A stretch of DNA of 64,000 bases from [Pseudopropionibacterium] massiliense (GCF_900607225.1 NZ_LR027842.1:3149141-3213140), one strand, 5' to 3'. Shown: positions 1 to 9,118, numbered from the stretch's first letter. The notes: a model not told the origin generated them from the sequence alone. Made by a program: numbers and translations.

Positions 1-112
1 ACCGTCCTCACATACGGACTCACCCCAACAGGCTAGAACACCCCCGATTAGTGCACACCACACCAACCAAAACCCCTAGCCAACACCCCCTCCAACCCCA
101 AAAACACCAAAC
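1..112. other. Left-edge non-coding stretch
   Basis: No gene is visible here. From about position 45 onward the plus strand is very poor in G and rich in A and C. There is no Shine-Dalgarno sequence ahead of the ATG at 113, and the frame of that gene is closed upstream by a TAG at 77-79. This may be the 5' leader of the gene at 113, but no promoter boxes stand out. Confidence 0.4.
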
Positions 113-517
113 ATGAGCCAAGTCAGGTCAATAAGAAATGAATCAACACCTCAATTCGTCGTCAACTATCAAGGAGGAACATCAAAGGCCCTAGGGCTAC
201 CTTTCGCAGGATTTGGCATGCTCGCCCTGTTCTTGGGAGACTATTTCAAATACCTCCATCCCCTGCTCGTGGGTTTCATTGGGGGAACAGGAGTCCTGTG
301 CATACTAGTCTGGCTCTCGAGTTTCTTGATCAGGTTCCCCAGGTTCCTCACCCCAGCCTGGTACCGGCGGGCCCTGAAAGCCAGGGTCCCGCGACACGAC
401 CCCCATCTCATGGGAAAATTCAAGGCACTCCCCAAGGAAACCCAGAAACAGCTGGTCCTGCTTCGACGGGAGCACGAGGCCACACTGAACAAAACCTCAG
501 GACCCGGGACGTCGTGA
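113..517 (+). CDS. Small membrane protein, paralogue of the gene at 1860
   Basis: A 134-residue protein with two hydrophobic segments (about residues 27-45 and 50-70), then a basic cytosolic-looking tail containing FPRFLTPAWYRRA. The tail matches FPRFLLPAWYRRA and a following HLMG motif in the protein encoded at 1860, so the two are paralogues. The paralogue carries an extra N-terminal hydrophobic segment. Here an in-frame TAG upstream excludes an extension, so this copy is either shorter or N-terminally eroded. No clear ribosome binding site precedes the ATG. The stop overlaps the GTG start of the next gene (GTGA), suggesting translational coupling. Function unknown. Confidence 0.65.
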   Translation: MSQVRSIRNESTPQFVVNYQGGTSKALGLPFAGFGMLALFLGDYFKYLHPLLVGFIGGTGVLCILVWLSSFLIRFPRFLTPAWYRRALKARVPRHDPHLMGKFKALPKETQKQLVLLRREHEATLNKTSGPGTS

Positions 518-1863
518 ATCCCACCCTGAGCGGCACCTGCTTCGCCTTCGACGTACCCGCCACCTGGAGGGTAGAGATGAACGACGGGCTGGTAACCGCC
601 GTCTCGGATGAGTCGTTCGCGGGTTTCACCCCGAACGTCGTGCAGCGGGAATGGCGGGTGAAACGCCCCGTCCGATCTTCCTTGGCGCGGGCGTCGTGGG
701 CGAATCTCCGGGGGATCTCCCGGGAGCGAACCGTCCTCCACGTGGAGGCGATTCCCGACCGGAGGGCCAACGCGGACATCCGCGAGCGCCGCCGGTTGTG
801 GGCGTTCTCCGCGCCGGACGTTGCCGGGGGTGACGCCGAATCGCCCGGCTTGTTGATGATCCGCGACCTGCTGGTGGCCGGGAAGGCGCTGGCGGAGCTG
901 ACCGTGACCGTGCCCTGGCACACCTGGCGTCGCGGCGGTGTCCACGAGACGATCCTGGGCAGCCTCCGGCCCCTGCCACGCAAAGAACGTGGGCTTCCCC
1001 GCGAGGTGCTGACCGCCGATGCGCTCCTCTGCGACGAATGGGCGGAGCGGCGCGACGACGCGCCCCGGGAAAACCTGGCGATCCTCGAACCACCCGAACT
1101 CCGGCCTGCCATGCCCCATTCCCCTTGGCGGACCGAACCCGTCGATGCCGCACCGGCCATCCCCTGCCTCTCCACCAAGGTCGTCGAACTCCCGGAGAAG
1201 GCCTTCAGGGCCTTCGACGACCTGGCGTCGCCCGACCGCTCCGCGAAGAACGCAATGCTGTCCTACACCGGCTGGAAGCTGGCGCGAGCGGGGTTGGTGG
1301 AATGGAACGGCGTGGCCACGGAGCTGGGGGCACGGGTGGCCCGGCACCTGCGACACGGGCGGCACATGGCTTTGCAGGTGAAGAGCTCCCCACCGAGGCT
1401 GCTGACCTTCTGGATCGACGGCCCGAGCGCCCTGGCCGTCCTGTCCTTCATCTGCCCACGCACCAATTCCGACAGAAGCGCCCTCGGTTTCTGCCCCACG
1501 GAGCGGATTCCCCGGGTCCTGCTGGAGCTGATCGGTTTCCATCCCGCCTGGGACATGCGTTTCCGCTACACCGTGACGCGACACGAACTGCTGGCAAAGC
1601 TGCTCGCCGACATCCCGCCCGGCGCCGCGACCCGGGGGGACGCCGTCGCATTCTCCGCGCAGCGCTGGGTTCCCATGTCCCTGCTCGGCCCGGACGGGGA
1701 GCCGGCGCTCACCTGGGTGATGACCCCGCACCGCGGGGCGGCGATCCTGCGGAACCGGACGGAAACGAACGAGATCACCGTGACCAGCAACCCACGACGC
1801 CCCTTCTGGAAGCTTCTCCTGGAGGCCTCGACGCGACTCACCCGGGAGGGTTCCGGCTCATGA
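514..1863 (+). CDS. Hypothetical protein, possibly EspG-like in its C-terminal half
   Basis: A 449-residue soluble protein. The GTG start at 514 overlaps the previous stop, and the last bases overlap the next ATG (ATGA), so three genes form a coupled unit. The N-terminal half opens with a PATWR motif and a FTPNVV motif, somewhat like LpqN-type domains. The C-terminal half (about residues 210-449) has an alpha/beta pattern with a GLVEWNG turn and a WIDGPSALAVL strand, vaguely like ESX secretion-associated EspG chaperones. That resemblance is by eye only. A tie to type VII secretion would agree with the WXG100-type genes near 37-38 kb, but no ESX core component is visible in this window. Confidence 0.5.
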   Translation: MNPTLSGTCFAFDVPATWRVEMNDGLVTAVSDESFAGFTPNVVQREWRVKRPVRSSLARASWANLRGISRERTVLHVEAIPDRRANADIRERRRLWAFSAPDVAGGDAESPGLLMIRDLLVAGKALAELTVTVPWHTWRRGGVHETILGSLRPLPRKERGLPREVLTADALLCDEWAERRDDAPRENLAILEPPELRPAMPHSPWRTEPVDAAPAIPCLSTKVVELPEKAFRAFDDLASPDRSAKNAMLSYTGWKLARAGLVEWNGVATELGARVARHLRHGRHMALQVKSSPPRLLTFWIDGPSALAVLSFICPRTNSDRSALGFCPTERIPRVLLELIGFHPAWDMRFRYTVTRHELLAKLLADIPPGAATRGDAVAFSAQRWVPMSLLGPDGEPALTWVMTPHRGAAILRNRTETNEITVTSNPRRPFWKLLLEASTRLTREGSGS

Positions 1864-2333
1864 TCCTGCTTGATTCCGCACGGCACGGCGCCGCTTCCCC
1901 CGAGGTCACGGGTCTCCTCCTGGGATTCCTCGGTCTCCTGGCGGTCTGGGGAGGGGTGCGCATCCGGAACGCGAGGATCCCGGATTTCGTCACGACCTAC
2001 ACCGGCCGGGCCTCCGGTGCCCTTTCCCTGCCGTTCACGGGGATCTGCCTGCTCTGCCTGGGCATCGCCGGTGTCGGGAACTCGTTTCCCTCGTGGGTGA
2101 AGGGGCTGATCGGCCTGGTTTTCCTTCCCACCGCGGCCCTCGCGCTGCTGGGCACGCTCATCTGGTTCCCGCGTTTCCTGCTGCCCGCCTGGTACCGGAG
2201 AGCCGCCAAGGCGGGGGTTCCCCGCAACGACCGTCATCTCATGGGCTGGTTCAAGCAGCTCTCCGAGAACGACCAGAAGGAGCTGGTCCGGTTGCGTGAG
2301 GAACACCGGGCCCGGACATCCCCCGCCGATTGA
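1860..2333 (+). CDS. Small membrane protein, paralogue of the gene at 113
   Basis: A 157-residue protein with about three hydrophobic segments (residues 16-33, 55-75 and 82-104), followed by FPRFLLPAWYRRA and a charged tail. It is clearly related to the product of the gene at 113 across the last two membrane segments and the tail. Its ATG overlaps the stop of the preceding gene. The order membrane protein, soluble protein, membrane-protein paralogue suggests that the two membrane proteins arose by duplication around the central gene and may form one membrane complex with it. No enzymatic motif is visible. Confidence 0.7.
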   Translation: MILLDSARHGAASPEVTGLLLGFLGLLAVWGGVRIRNARIPDFVTTYTGRASGALSLPFTGICLLCLGIAGVGNSFPSWVKGLIGLVFLPTAALALLGTLIWFPRFLLPAWYRRAAKAGVPRNDRHLMGWFKQLSENDQKELVRLREEHRARTSPAD

Positions 2334-2352
2334 CCCCGCGACCCACAGGAGA

Positions 2353-2363
2353 TAACGTCGTTA
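2353..2363. promoter_or_regulatory. Candidate TetR operator
   Basis: The perfect palindrome TAACG-T-CGTTA lies just upstream of the tetR-like coding region. TetR repressors commonly autoregulate from such sites, so this is a plausible operator by position and symmetry. There is no second copy nearby. Confidence 0.35.
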
Positions 2364-2396
2364 CTGAACATGTCGTCATCAGCGCGTGGAGGGGTC

Positions 2397-2981
2397 GTGA
2401 GTCGCAGCTCGGAACTGACGAGACAACGCATCCTGCAGGCCGCCTCGGAGGAGTTCCGGGCCCACGGTTTCCAGGAGGCCAGCATGCGGCGCATCGCGCA
2501 GGTCGCGAAAGCCACCACGGGTGCGATCTACCACCACTTCCCCAGCAAGGAGCTGCTCTTCGACGCGCTCGTGCACGAACCCACCGAACAGCTGTTCGAG
2601 CTGTGGGTCAGCCTCCACGATGCAGCGGGAACCAGCACCCTCGAATCCCACCGCCGCTCGACCGACGACACCGACACCGTTCTCGCGTTCGTCTACGACC
2701 ACATCGACGCGTTCCGGTTGGTTTTCCGGCACGCGGCAGGCACGAAGTACGAGGACTATCCCGAGCGGTTGATCGCCGTCGAGGAGGCGACGTATCGCCT
2801 CCTCCCCGGATTCGACAAATCCCCCGCGGACGAGCTCTTCCTCCGCACCGTCGCGGCCTCGGGCGTCGATGCGTTGCGCAGAGCGGTCGAACACGACCTC
2901 TCCCGCGAGGAGGCCCGGAAATACGTGAACAGAACCAGGGAATTCCGCCTGAACGGCTGGCTGGGCCTGGCAGCCGCCTGA
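2397..2981 (+). CDS. TetR-family transcriptional regulator
   Basis: About 194 residues. The N-terminal TetR DNA-binding domain is clear: RQRILQAASEEF, then GFQEASMRRIAQ, then GAIYHHFPSKELLF, a standard helix-turn-helix. The C-terminal ligand domain is not diagnostic. The GTG at 2397 is preferred because GGAGG precedes it and because TetR proteins normally begin just before the first helix. An ATG at 2370 would add nine residues but lacks a well-spaced ribosome site. The carboxylesterase gene begins 40 bases downstream on the same strand, so the regulator probably controls it together with its own expression. Confidence 0.85.
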   Translation: MSRSSELTRQRILQAASEEFRAHGFQEASMRRIAQVAKATTGAIYHHFPSKELLFDALVHEPTEQLFELWVSLHDAAGTSTLESHRRSTDDTDTVLAFVYDHIDAFRLVFRHAAGTKYEDYPERLIAVEEATYRLLPGFDKSPADELFLRTVAASGVDALRRAVEHDLSREEARKYVNRTREFRLNGWLGLAAA

Positions 2982-3021
2982 AAAAGACCACGAGCAACAA
3001 CACAACGCCCCGGAGGGCACA

Positions 3022-4515
3022 ATGATATTCGAGACGACGTTCGGCAGGGTGACCTCGGAGGGGGTCGGGGTGTCCAGAAGCGGGAAACCCATCCAACGCT
3101 TCCTGGGAATTCCCTATGCACGGGCGGAGCGATTCCAGGATCCCGAACCCATCTCCCCCGTCAAGGGGCAGGTCGTCAATTCAGGAAAAGGACACTGCTT
3201 CCCCCAGCGCATGCCATCCACGTTCATGAACCATTTCCTGAAGAATTTCCAGCTCCGACGGGAATGGCAGCCCCGGGAGGATGTCCAGGGCGAGGACTCC
3301 CTGCGCGTCAACGTCTGGACCTCCGAACTGGAGAGCCAGAAACCGGTGCTCGTCTTCCTCCACGGCGGTGACTGCGGATCCGGCACGACCCCCGTCTACG
3401 ACGGCGCCCACCTCGCCGAGCAGGACATCGTCGTGGTCACGATCACCTACCGGATCGGGCTGTTCGGCCACCTCCACGTGGTCGACGGGGACCGAATCAG
3501 CTGCGACCGCGCCCTCCTCGACCAGCAGATGGCCCTGCGCTGGATCCGAACCCACATCTCGGAACTCGGCGGCGACCCGGACAACATCACCCTGATGGGG
3601 CACTGCGGCGGAGCCTTCTACGCCCTGCACCAGATCCTCAACCCCTACAACCGGGACCTCTTCCATCGCCTGATCCTGTGCAGTGGACAATGCGTCACCC
3701 CCCTTCCCCTGGTCCCGGAGAAGGAACGCGAGGCATTTCAGGAGTTCCTCTCCACCAATCGCCTCGCCGGCTATTCCGAACTGGCCTCCTTACCCCCGGA
3801 GAAGATTCTCAAGCTCAAGGCACCACACACTTTTCTCTCCACAACCCTGGAGAAATCGTTCTTTCTGGGAGATCCCCTCGAGTCACTGGAGGAGGGATAT
3901 TTCCCACGCATCCCCGTCATCATCGGAACGACGTCCGACGAACTGTCCATGCTCGAAATTCCCATGCTGTACAAACGCTTGGGAATCGCGACCAGCAAAT
4001 CCAAGTTCCCGGCCGCCGTCGAGAAAATGTTCGGCCCCCGGGCGGGAGAGATCGCGGAGGCCCTGCGTCCGGAGGCGGACGACGTCGCCGACCTCCAGAT
4101 CAAGATGATGGAGCTGGTGATGTTCCACGGCCCCGCCCTCAACCTGATGGACCGGTTCTCGCGTTTCACCGACATCTACGGGTACCGCTTCGAGTACATC
4201 CCGCAGCTCTACCGTGGGTTGCGCGGCGCCTTCCACGGCGCGGAGGTCGCGATGTTCTTCGACAACCTCGACAGGATGAACGTGCCGATCAACAGCGAGA
4301 ACAACTTCGGCATCACCACGATCCAGCAGGACTGGTTGTCGTTCCTCTACGAGGGAATCATCCGCGAACGCTCCTACTTCGACTCGGAGGACACCATCAC
4401 CCACTATCGGGGCCAGCCCAAGGACATCGACTTCCCGCACGCCGATCTCCTGCGGGACCTGGAGGGAACCGACCTCGCCACCCGGCTGTTCAACACCTTC
4501 ATGCGCCACCGCTGA
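3022..4515 (+). CDS. Type-B carboxylesterase-like protein with Cys at the nucleophile position
   Basis: A 497-residue alpha/beta hydrolase of the carboxylesterase/cholinesterase family. Seen: FLGIPYA near the N-terminus, the oxyanion-hole region HGGDC, the nucleophile elbow GHCGG at residues 193-197, the acid-bearing GTTSDE with Glu307, and His405 in AFHGAE. In the family the elbow is normally GESAGG with Ser as nucleophile. Here codon 195 is TGC (Cys), and the preceding residue is His rather than Glu. The other triad members are intact. It could be an altered-specificity hydrolase, a thioester-type acyltransferase or a weak esterase. GGAGG precedes the ATG. It is probably regulated by the adjacent TetR protein. 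Confidence 0.85.
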   Translation: MIFETTFGRVTSEGVGVSRSGKPIQRFLGIPYARAERFQDPEPISPVKGQVVNSGKGHCFPQRMPSTFMNHFLKNFQLRREWQPREDVQGEDSLRVNVWTSELESQKPVLVFLHGGDCGSGTTPVYDGAHLAEQDIVVVTITYRIGLFGHLHVVDGDRISCDRALLDQQMALRWIRTHISELGGDPDNITLMGHCGGAFYALHQILNPYNRDLFHRLILCSGQCVTPLPLVPEKEREAFQEFLSTNRLAGYSELASLPPEKILKLKAPHTFLSTTLEKSFFLGDPLESLEEGYFPRIPVIIGTTSDELSMLEIPMLYKRLGIATSKSKFPAAVEKMFGPRAGEIAEALRPEADDVADLQIKMMELVMFHGPALNLMDRFSRFTDIYGYRFEYIPQLYRGLRGAFHGAEVAMFFDNLDRMNVPINSENNFGITTIQQDWLSFLYEGIIRERSYFDSEDTITHYRGQPKDIDFPHADLLRDLEGTDLATRLFNTFMRHR

Positions 4516-4524
4516 GGGGCCGGA

Positions 4525-5541
4525 TCATCGGTCCTCGGGGGAATCCATCGCCCGGCCCGTCGACTCGCGGATCACCAGTTCCGGCTGGGTGACGATCTCC
4601 AGCGCCTCCGACCGCTCCCCGGCCTGGGTTATCGCCCGGTCGACGGTGGCCGTCGCCAACGCCTCGTAGGTCTGCGCCAGGGAGGTCAGGGGCACCCGCG
4701 TCGTCACCGCCCGGCGGGAGTCGTCGTAGCCCACCACCGACAGGTCCTCCGGGACGCGGCGCCCCAGCACCGCCGCCGCCGACAGCACCCCCGCCGCGCA
4801 CTCGTCGTTGAACGCCAGGATGCCGGTCGGGGCCGGTCCCGAGTCGAACAGCGCCATCGTGGCGGCGTAACCGTCCGACTCCTCGATGCCCCCGGCCACC
4901 ACCCGGATGCCGGATTCCAGCCCGTGCCCGGTCATGGCCTCGCGGTACCCGGCGCGCCGTTCCGGGGCCCCCGCCTGCGTGCCGCCGTCGACGTGCGCGA
5001 TCCGCCGATGCCCCAGCGAGACCAGGTGATCGACGGCCATCGCCTCGCCCGCGTGGTCGTCGGAACGCACCACGTCGACGCCGGAGACCCCCTCCAGGCG
5101 GCGCGCCACCGCCACCACCGGGACGTCCCTGGCCAGGGCGGCGACCTCCTGCGCGGGCATCGTCGGTCCCAGCAGGATCACCGCCTCGCAGCGCTTGTCC
5201 AGCAGCGTCGCCGCCGCCCGTTCCTCCGAGCGCCCCGGCAGGTGCGCGCTCAGCACCAGGTCGATGTCCTTGCCGAAGGAGGCCTGGTACAGGTGCCGCA
5301 CCAGGTCGGCGTGGAACGGGTGCGAGATCGCGAAACTCACCCCCAGCAGGCCCGAGTTGCTGCGCCGCAGCCCCCGCGCCAGCCAGTTCGGCTGGTACCC
5401 GATCCGGTTCGCCACCTCCTTCACCCGCTGCCGGGTCTCCGCCGACGCCCCCGGGGCGTCGCGCATCACGATCGACACCAGCGCGACGGAGAACCCGCTG
5501 GCCTCCGCCAGGTCGACCAGTGTGGGGCGTTTCGCTGCCAT
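4525..5541 (-). CDS. LacI-family transcriptional regulator
   Basis: A 338-residue protein. Residues 1-60 form a LacI helix-turn-helix and hinge (TLVDLAEASGFSVALVS, then VANRIGYQPNWLARGLRR). The remainder is a periplasmic-binding-like effector domain, including ILAFNDECAAGVL and DLSVVGYDD, both typical of the family. GGGAGG precedes the ATG at 5541. It is the last gene of the minus-strand operon, after an ABC sugar importer, a dehydrogenase and an isomerase, so it most likely senses the imported polyol or sugar. Candidate binding sites are the paired palindromes at 11067-11107. It converges with the carboxylesterase gene, leaving only nine bases between the stops. Confidence 0.9.
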   Translation of the reverse strand: MAAKRPTLVDLAEASGFSVALVSIVMRDAPGASAETRQRVKEVANRIGYQPNWLARGLRRSNSGLLGVSFAISHPFHADLVRHLYQASFGKDIDLVLSAHLPGRSEERAAATLLDKRCEAVILLGPTMPAQEVAALARDVPVVAVARRLEGVSGVDVVRSDDHAGEAMAVDHLVSLGHRRIAHVDGGTQAGAPERRAGYREAMTGHGLESGIRVVAGGIEESDGYAATMALFDSGPAPTGILAFNDECAAGVLSAAAVLGRRVPEDLSVVGYDDSRRAVTTRVPLTSLAQTYEALATATVDRAITQAGERSEALEIVTQPELVIRESTGRAMDSPEDR

Positions 5542-5558
5542 CGGTTCCCTCCCCCGAC

Positions 5559-5594
5559 GCGCCGGTGGCCGGGAGGGTCCCCGGCCACCGGCGC
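5559..5594 (-). terminator. Strong intercistronic hairpin upstream of lacI
   Basis: A perfect 15-bp inverted repeat (left arm 5559-5573, right arm 5580-5594) with a 6-base loop. It lies between the substrate-binding-protein gene and lacI on the same strand. No U-run follows in the direction of transcription, so it is more likely an mRNA-stabilising or attenuating hairpin than an intrinsic terminator. It would let the binding-protein message accumulate above the regulator message. Confidence 0.6.
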
Positions 5595-5633
5595 TGGTTC
5601 TGTGGAGACCCCGCGGGGCCTCTCGACGAGTTG

Positions 5634-6584
5634 CTAGTCCAGAGTATCGACGTTTCCGGCGGTGATCAGTTCCGCCCTGGTGACGGTGTGCGTCGGAAGG
5701 TTCTTGCCCGCCATCGCTTCGAGGGCCGCGTTGATGGCCCCCTCGGCCTGGAGCTTCGGGTACTGGGCGACGGAACCGACGAGGGTACCCGCCCTGATGG
5801 CGGCGATGTCGTCGCTGGACGCGTCGAAGTCGTAGACCGCGATCCTGCGGGTGATGCCGCTCTGCTGGATCGCCTGGACGGCCCCCTGTCCCATCTCCGC
5901 GTTGATCGCCCACACGACGTCCACGTCCGGGTTCGACTGCAGGATGTTCTGCATCACGTTGAACGCCTGGTGGCGGTCGTTGTTGGCGGTCTGGGAGGCA
6001 ACGATCCTGAACTTCGGGTCCGCCGCCACCTGGTCCTTGAACCCGTCGAGCCGTTGCTGCAGGGCGCTCACGCCCGCGATTCCCTCCAGCAGCACGACGT
6101 TGCCGCCCTCGGGATGCCTGGCGACCGCGTCCTCACCGGCCAGTTTGGCCGCCGCGTACTGGTCGATCCCGACGTAGGTGGCGACGTGGCCGCCGTAGGT
6201 TTCCAGGGCCTCCGGCTCGATGGTGTCGTTGACGAGGATCACGGGAACCCCCGCCTCGTTGGCCCTGACGATGGCCGGTATGAGGGCCTGCGAGTCGGCG
6301 GCGGACAGGATGATGGCGTCCGCCTTCGACACGAGCGCGTTCTCCACCATCTGGATCTGCCGTTCCACGTCGGTCTCCTTCTCGGGCGACTGGAAGCTCA
6401 GCTCGATGCCGTTGGCCGCCGCGTACTCCTCGGCGCCCTTCTTCATGTTGATCCAGAACTCGTCGGTCATGGCCTTGACGATGTAGGCGATCCTGGTCAC
6501 ACCGTCCTCGGACCTGGAACTGCCCGCGCAACCCACGGCGGCGAGCACCGCGACCGCCAGGAGGAAGGTCACGAATTTTCTCAT
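5634..6584 (-). CDS. Sugar/polyol ABC transporter substrate-binding lipoprotein (RbsB type)
   Basis: A 316-residue type I periplasmic-binding protein of the ribose/inositol class. The N-terminus has a signal peptide with a lipobox ending at Cys19 (LAAVGC), so it is probably a membrane-anchored lipoprotein. Body motifs include AYIVKAMTDEFW at the start of the first lobe, ADAIILSAADSQA and VWAINAEMGQGA, typical of RbsB-like proteins. It sits directly after the permease gene with a 36-base gap and forms the importer with the two preceding genes. The ligand is inferred as inositol or a related polyol only from the neighbouring dehydrogenase and isomerase genes. Confidence 0.88.
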   Translation of the reverse strand: MRKFVTFLLAVAVLAAVGCAGSSRSEDGVTRIAYIVKAMTDEFWINMKKGAEEYAAANGIELSFQSPEKETDVERQIQMVENALVSKADAIILSAADSQALIPAIVRANEAGVPVILVNDTIEPEALETYGGHVATYVGIDQYAAAKLAGEDAVARHPEGGNVVLLEGIAGVSALQQRLDGFKDQVAADPKFRIVASQTANNDRHQAFNVMQNILQSNPDVDVVWAINAEMGQGAVQAIQQSGITRRIAVYDFDASSDDIAAIRAGTLVGSVAQYPKLQAEGAINAALEAMAGKNLPTHTVTRAELITAGNVDTLD

Positions 6585-6620
6585 CTTTCTTCTCCTCTTC
6601 CGGTTCGTGGGACGGGGCCG

Positions 6621-7589
6621 TCAGGAACGTTCGCGGTTGCGGAAGGCGTCCACCAGGACGGCGATCAGGATGATGAAACCGATGATGAGCTTCTGCAGGT
6701 AGGACGAGACGTTCAGCAGGTTCAGCCCGTTGCGGATGACGCCGATGATCAGGGCGCCCATCAGGGTGCCCCAGATCGATCCCTTGCCGCCCAGCAGGCT
6801 GGCCCCACCGATGACGGCCGACGCGATGGCGTCGAGTTCGTAGTCCTGCCCGGCGATGGACTGCGCCGAGTTCAGCTTCGCCACCAGCACCACCGAGGCG
6901 ATGCCCGCGAGGGCACCGGAGACGGTGTAGGCCAGGGTCTTGTACTTGAACACGTTGATGCCGGAGAGCCGGGTGGCCTCCTCGTTCCCGCCGACGGAGT
7001 ACAGGGCCCGCCCGAAGCGGCGGTATTTCATGAAGTAGTAGGCGACCACGTAGAGCAGCAGCATGAACACGATCTGCACCGGGATGGTGGTGCCGGGGAT
7101 GGTGCCGTTGCCCAGCCAGGTGAAACCGGGCGGGTAGCCGCTGATGGTGCGGCCCCCGGCCAGGGTCAGGGCCGCGCCGCGCGCGATGCTCATCATGCCG
7201 AGGGTCGCGATCATGGGTTGCAGCTTGAAACGGGAGATCAGCAGGCCGTTGATCGTGCCGCACACCGACCCGAGCGCGATGCCGAGGAGCGCCGCCAGCC
7301 ACGGATTGACCCCCATGTCGACCACCAGGATGCCCATCACGATGCCGCTGAAGGCGACGACGGAGCCGACGGACAGGTCGATGCCGCCGGTGAAGATCAC
7401 CATCGTCATCCCGAGCGCCAGGATGGCGTTGACGGTGACCTGCTGGAGGATGTTGATCAGGTTCTGCGGGTCCCGGAATGCCGGGGAGATCGCCGAGAGC
7501 AGGACGGCGAGTGCGATCAGCACCGCCGCCGAGGTGAGATTGGTGCTGTTGATCCGGGGCAGTTTCGCCGCGGTTTCCTTGGTGTTCAT
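6621..7589 (-). CDS. ABC transporter permease (RbsC type)
   Basis: A 322-residue integral membrane protein with many hydrophobic segments. It carries family signatures such as ALGMTMVIFTGGIDLSVGS and GGASLLGGKGSIWGTLMGA, characteristic of branched RbsC/XylH permeases. The ATG at 7589 overlaps the stop of the ATPase gene by one base (TGATG), indicating translational coupling. It forms the membrane channel of the importer encoded at 5634-9118. Confidence 0.92.
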   Translation of the reverse strand: MNTKETAAKLPRINSTNLTSAAVLIALAVLLSAISPAFRDPQNLINILQQVTVNAILALGMTMVIFTGGIDLSVGSVVAFSGIVMGILVVDMGVNPWLAALLGIALGSVCGTINGLLISRFKLQPMIATLGMMSIARGAALTLAGGRTISGYPPGFTWLGNGTIPGTTIPVQIVFMLLLYVVAYYFMKYRRFGRALYSVGGNEEATRLSGINVFKYKTLAYTVSGALAGIASVVLVAKLNSAQSIAGQDYELDAIASAVIGGASLLGGKGSIWGTLMGALIIGVIRNGLNLLNVSSYLQKLIIGFIILIAVLVDAFRNRERS

Positions 7590-9118
7590 CAGGCCTCCTC
7601 GCCCGTCGTCCTTCCGGTACGCGCCCCGGTGGCGTAGGCGACGACGACCTCTTCGCTGAGGTCGCGCATCTCGTCGCCCTCTATCAGTGCCGTCATGTTC
7701 CCCTCGTGCATGACGTAGATGCGGTCGCTGATCCCCATGCACTCGGTCAGCTCCGACGAGACGACCACCACGGCCTTCCCGTCCTGCTTGAGCCGGTTCA
7801 TGATCCTGTAGATCTCGACCTTCGCCCCGACGTCGATCCCGCGGGTCGGTTCGTCGAAGATGAACACCTCGGAGTCGGTGTTGAGCCACTTCGCGAGCAC
7901 GACCTTCTGCTGGTTGCCGCCGGACAGATTCCGGGCGAGCTGCTTCAGCGACGGGGTCTTCACCCGGACCGACTCCGCCAGCTCCCGGTTGTGTTCGTTC
8001 TCCTTGCGGAAGTCGAACCCGAACCTGCCCATGGCGCTGGCGAAGTTCGCGAGGGTGATGTTGGCGTTGATGTCGAAGTCCAGGATGAGCCCCTGCTGTT
8101 TGCGGTCCTCCGTCAGCAGTGCGATTCCCTTGCGTTTCGCGTCCATCGGGTTGCGGATGCGCACCGGTTCGCCCGCCACCAGGATCTCGCCGGAGTCGCA
8201 GCGGTCGGCCCCGAAGGCCACCCGCATCAGCTCGGTGCGGCCCGCCCCCATCAGCCCGTAGAGCCCGGTTATCTCCCCGGCGCGCGCGGCGAAGGAGACG
8301 CCCTTGAGCACCTCCCCGCGCCGGATGTCGCGCAGCTCCAGGAGCACCTCCCCCGCGGCGGTCTCCACCCTCGGGTAGTAGTCGTCCATCTCGCGGCCCA
8401 CCATCATGGTCACCATCTCGTCGATGGAGAGCTCGGCGGTGGGCCGGGTACCGACGTTGGCGCCGTCGCGGAAGACCGTCACCCGGTCGGCGATCCGTTT
8501 GATCTCCTCGAGACGGTGGGAGATGTAGCAGATGGCCACGCCCCTGGCCCTGAGGTCCCGGATGTTGTCGAACAGCGCATCCACCTCCTTGCCGGTGAGC
8601 GCCGCCGTCGGTTCGTCCATGATGATCACATCGGCCGAGAAGGACAGCGCCTTGGCGATCTCCACCATCTGCATCTGCCCGACGCTCAGCGACGAGACGA
8701 GTTCGCGTTCCGAAATGAGGGTGTTGACGCTGTCCAGGAGCTCGCGCGCCCGCCGGTTCATGGCGGCCCAGTCGATGCTTCCCGCCCGGTTCGTGGGCTG
8801 CCGACCCAGGAAGATGTTCTCGGCCACCGTCAGGTTCGGCAGCAGCTCCATCTCCTGGAAGATGATGCTCACCCCGCGTTCCCGCTGCTCCTGGATGCTG
8901 CGGGAGACCACCCGCTCCCCCTTGTAGGTGATGGTGCCCTCGTAGTTGGTGTAGACGCCGGCCAGCACCTTCATGAGGGTGGACTTCCCGGCCCCGTTCT
9001 CCCCCATCAGCGCGTGCACCTCACCCGGTCTCAGGTCGAAGTTGACGCCCTTCAGGGCGAGAACACCGGGGAACTGCACCTTGATGTCACGCATCTCGAC
9101 GATGCAATCGTCACTCAT
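7589..9118 (-). CDS. Sugar ABC transporter ATP-binding protein (RbsA type, double ATPase)
   Basis: A 509-residue tandem ATPase. The first half has a full Walker A (GENGAGKST, near residue 40), the signature LSVGQMQMVEIAKAL and Walker B IIMDEPTAAL. The second half has the degenerate Walker A GLMGAGRTEL, signature LSGGNQQKVVLAKWL and FIFDEPTRGID. This asymmetric arrangement is normal for RbsA/XylG/MglA proteins. It energises import with the downstream permease and binding protein. About 115 bases containing two hairpins separate it from the upstream isomerase gene. Confidence 0.93.
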   Translation of the reverse strand: MSDDCIVEMRDIKVQFPGVLALKGVNFDLRPGEVHALMGENGAGKSTLMKVLAGVYTNYEGTITYKGERVVSRSIQEQRERGVSIIFQEMELLPNLTVAENIFLGRQPTNRAGSIDWAAMNRRARELLDSVNTLISERELVSSLSVGQMQMVEIAKALSFSADVIIMDEPTAALTGKEVDALFDNIRDLRARGVAICYISHRLEEIKRIADRVTVFRDGANVGTRPTAELSIDEMVTMMVGREMDDYYPRVETAAGEVLLELRDIRRGEVLKGVSFAARAGEITGLYGLMGAGRTELMRVAFGADRCDSGEILVAGEPVRIRNPMDAKRKGIALLTEDRKQQGLILDFDINANITLANFASAMGRFGFDFRKENEHNRELAESVRVKTPSLKQLARNLSGGNQQKVVLAKWLNTDSEVFIFDEPTRGIDVGAKVEIYRIMNRLKQDGKAVVVVSSELTECMGISDRIYVMHEGNMTALIEGDEMRDLSEEVVVAYATGARTGRTTGEEA

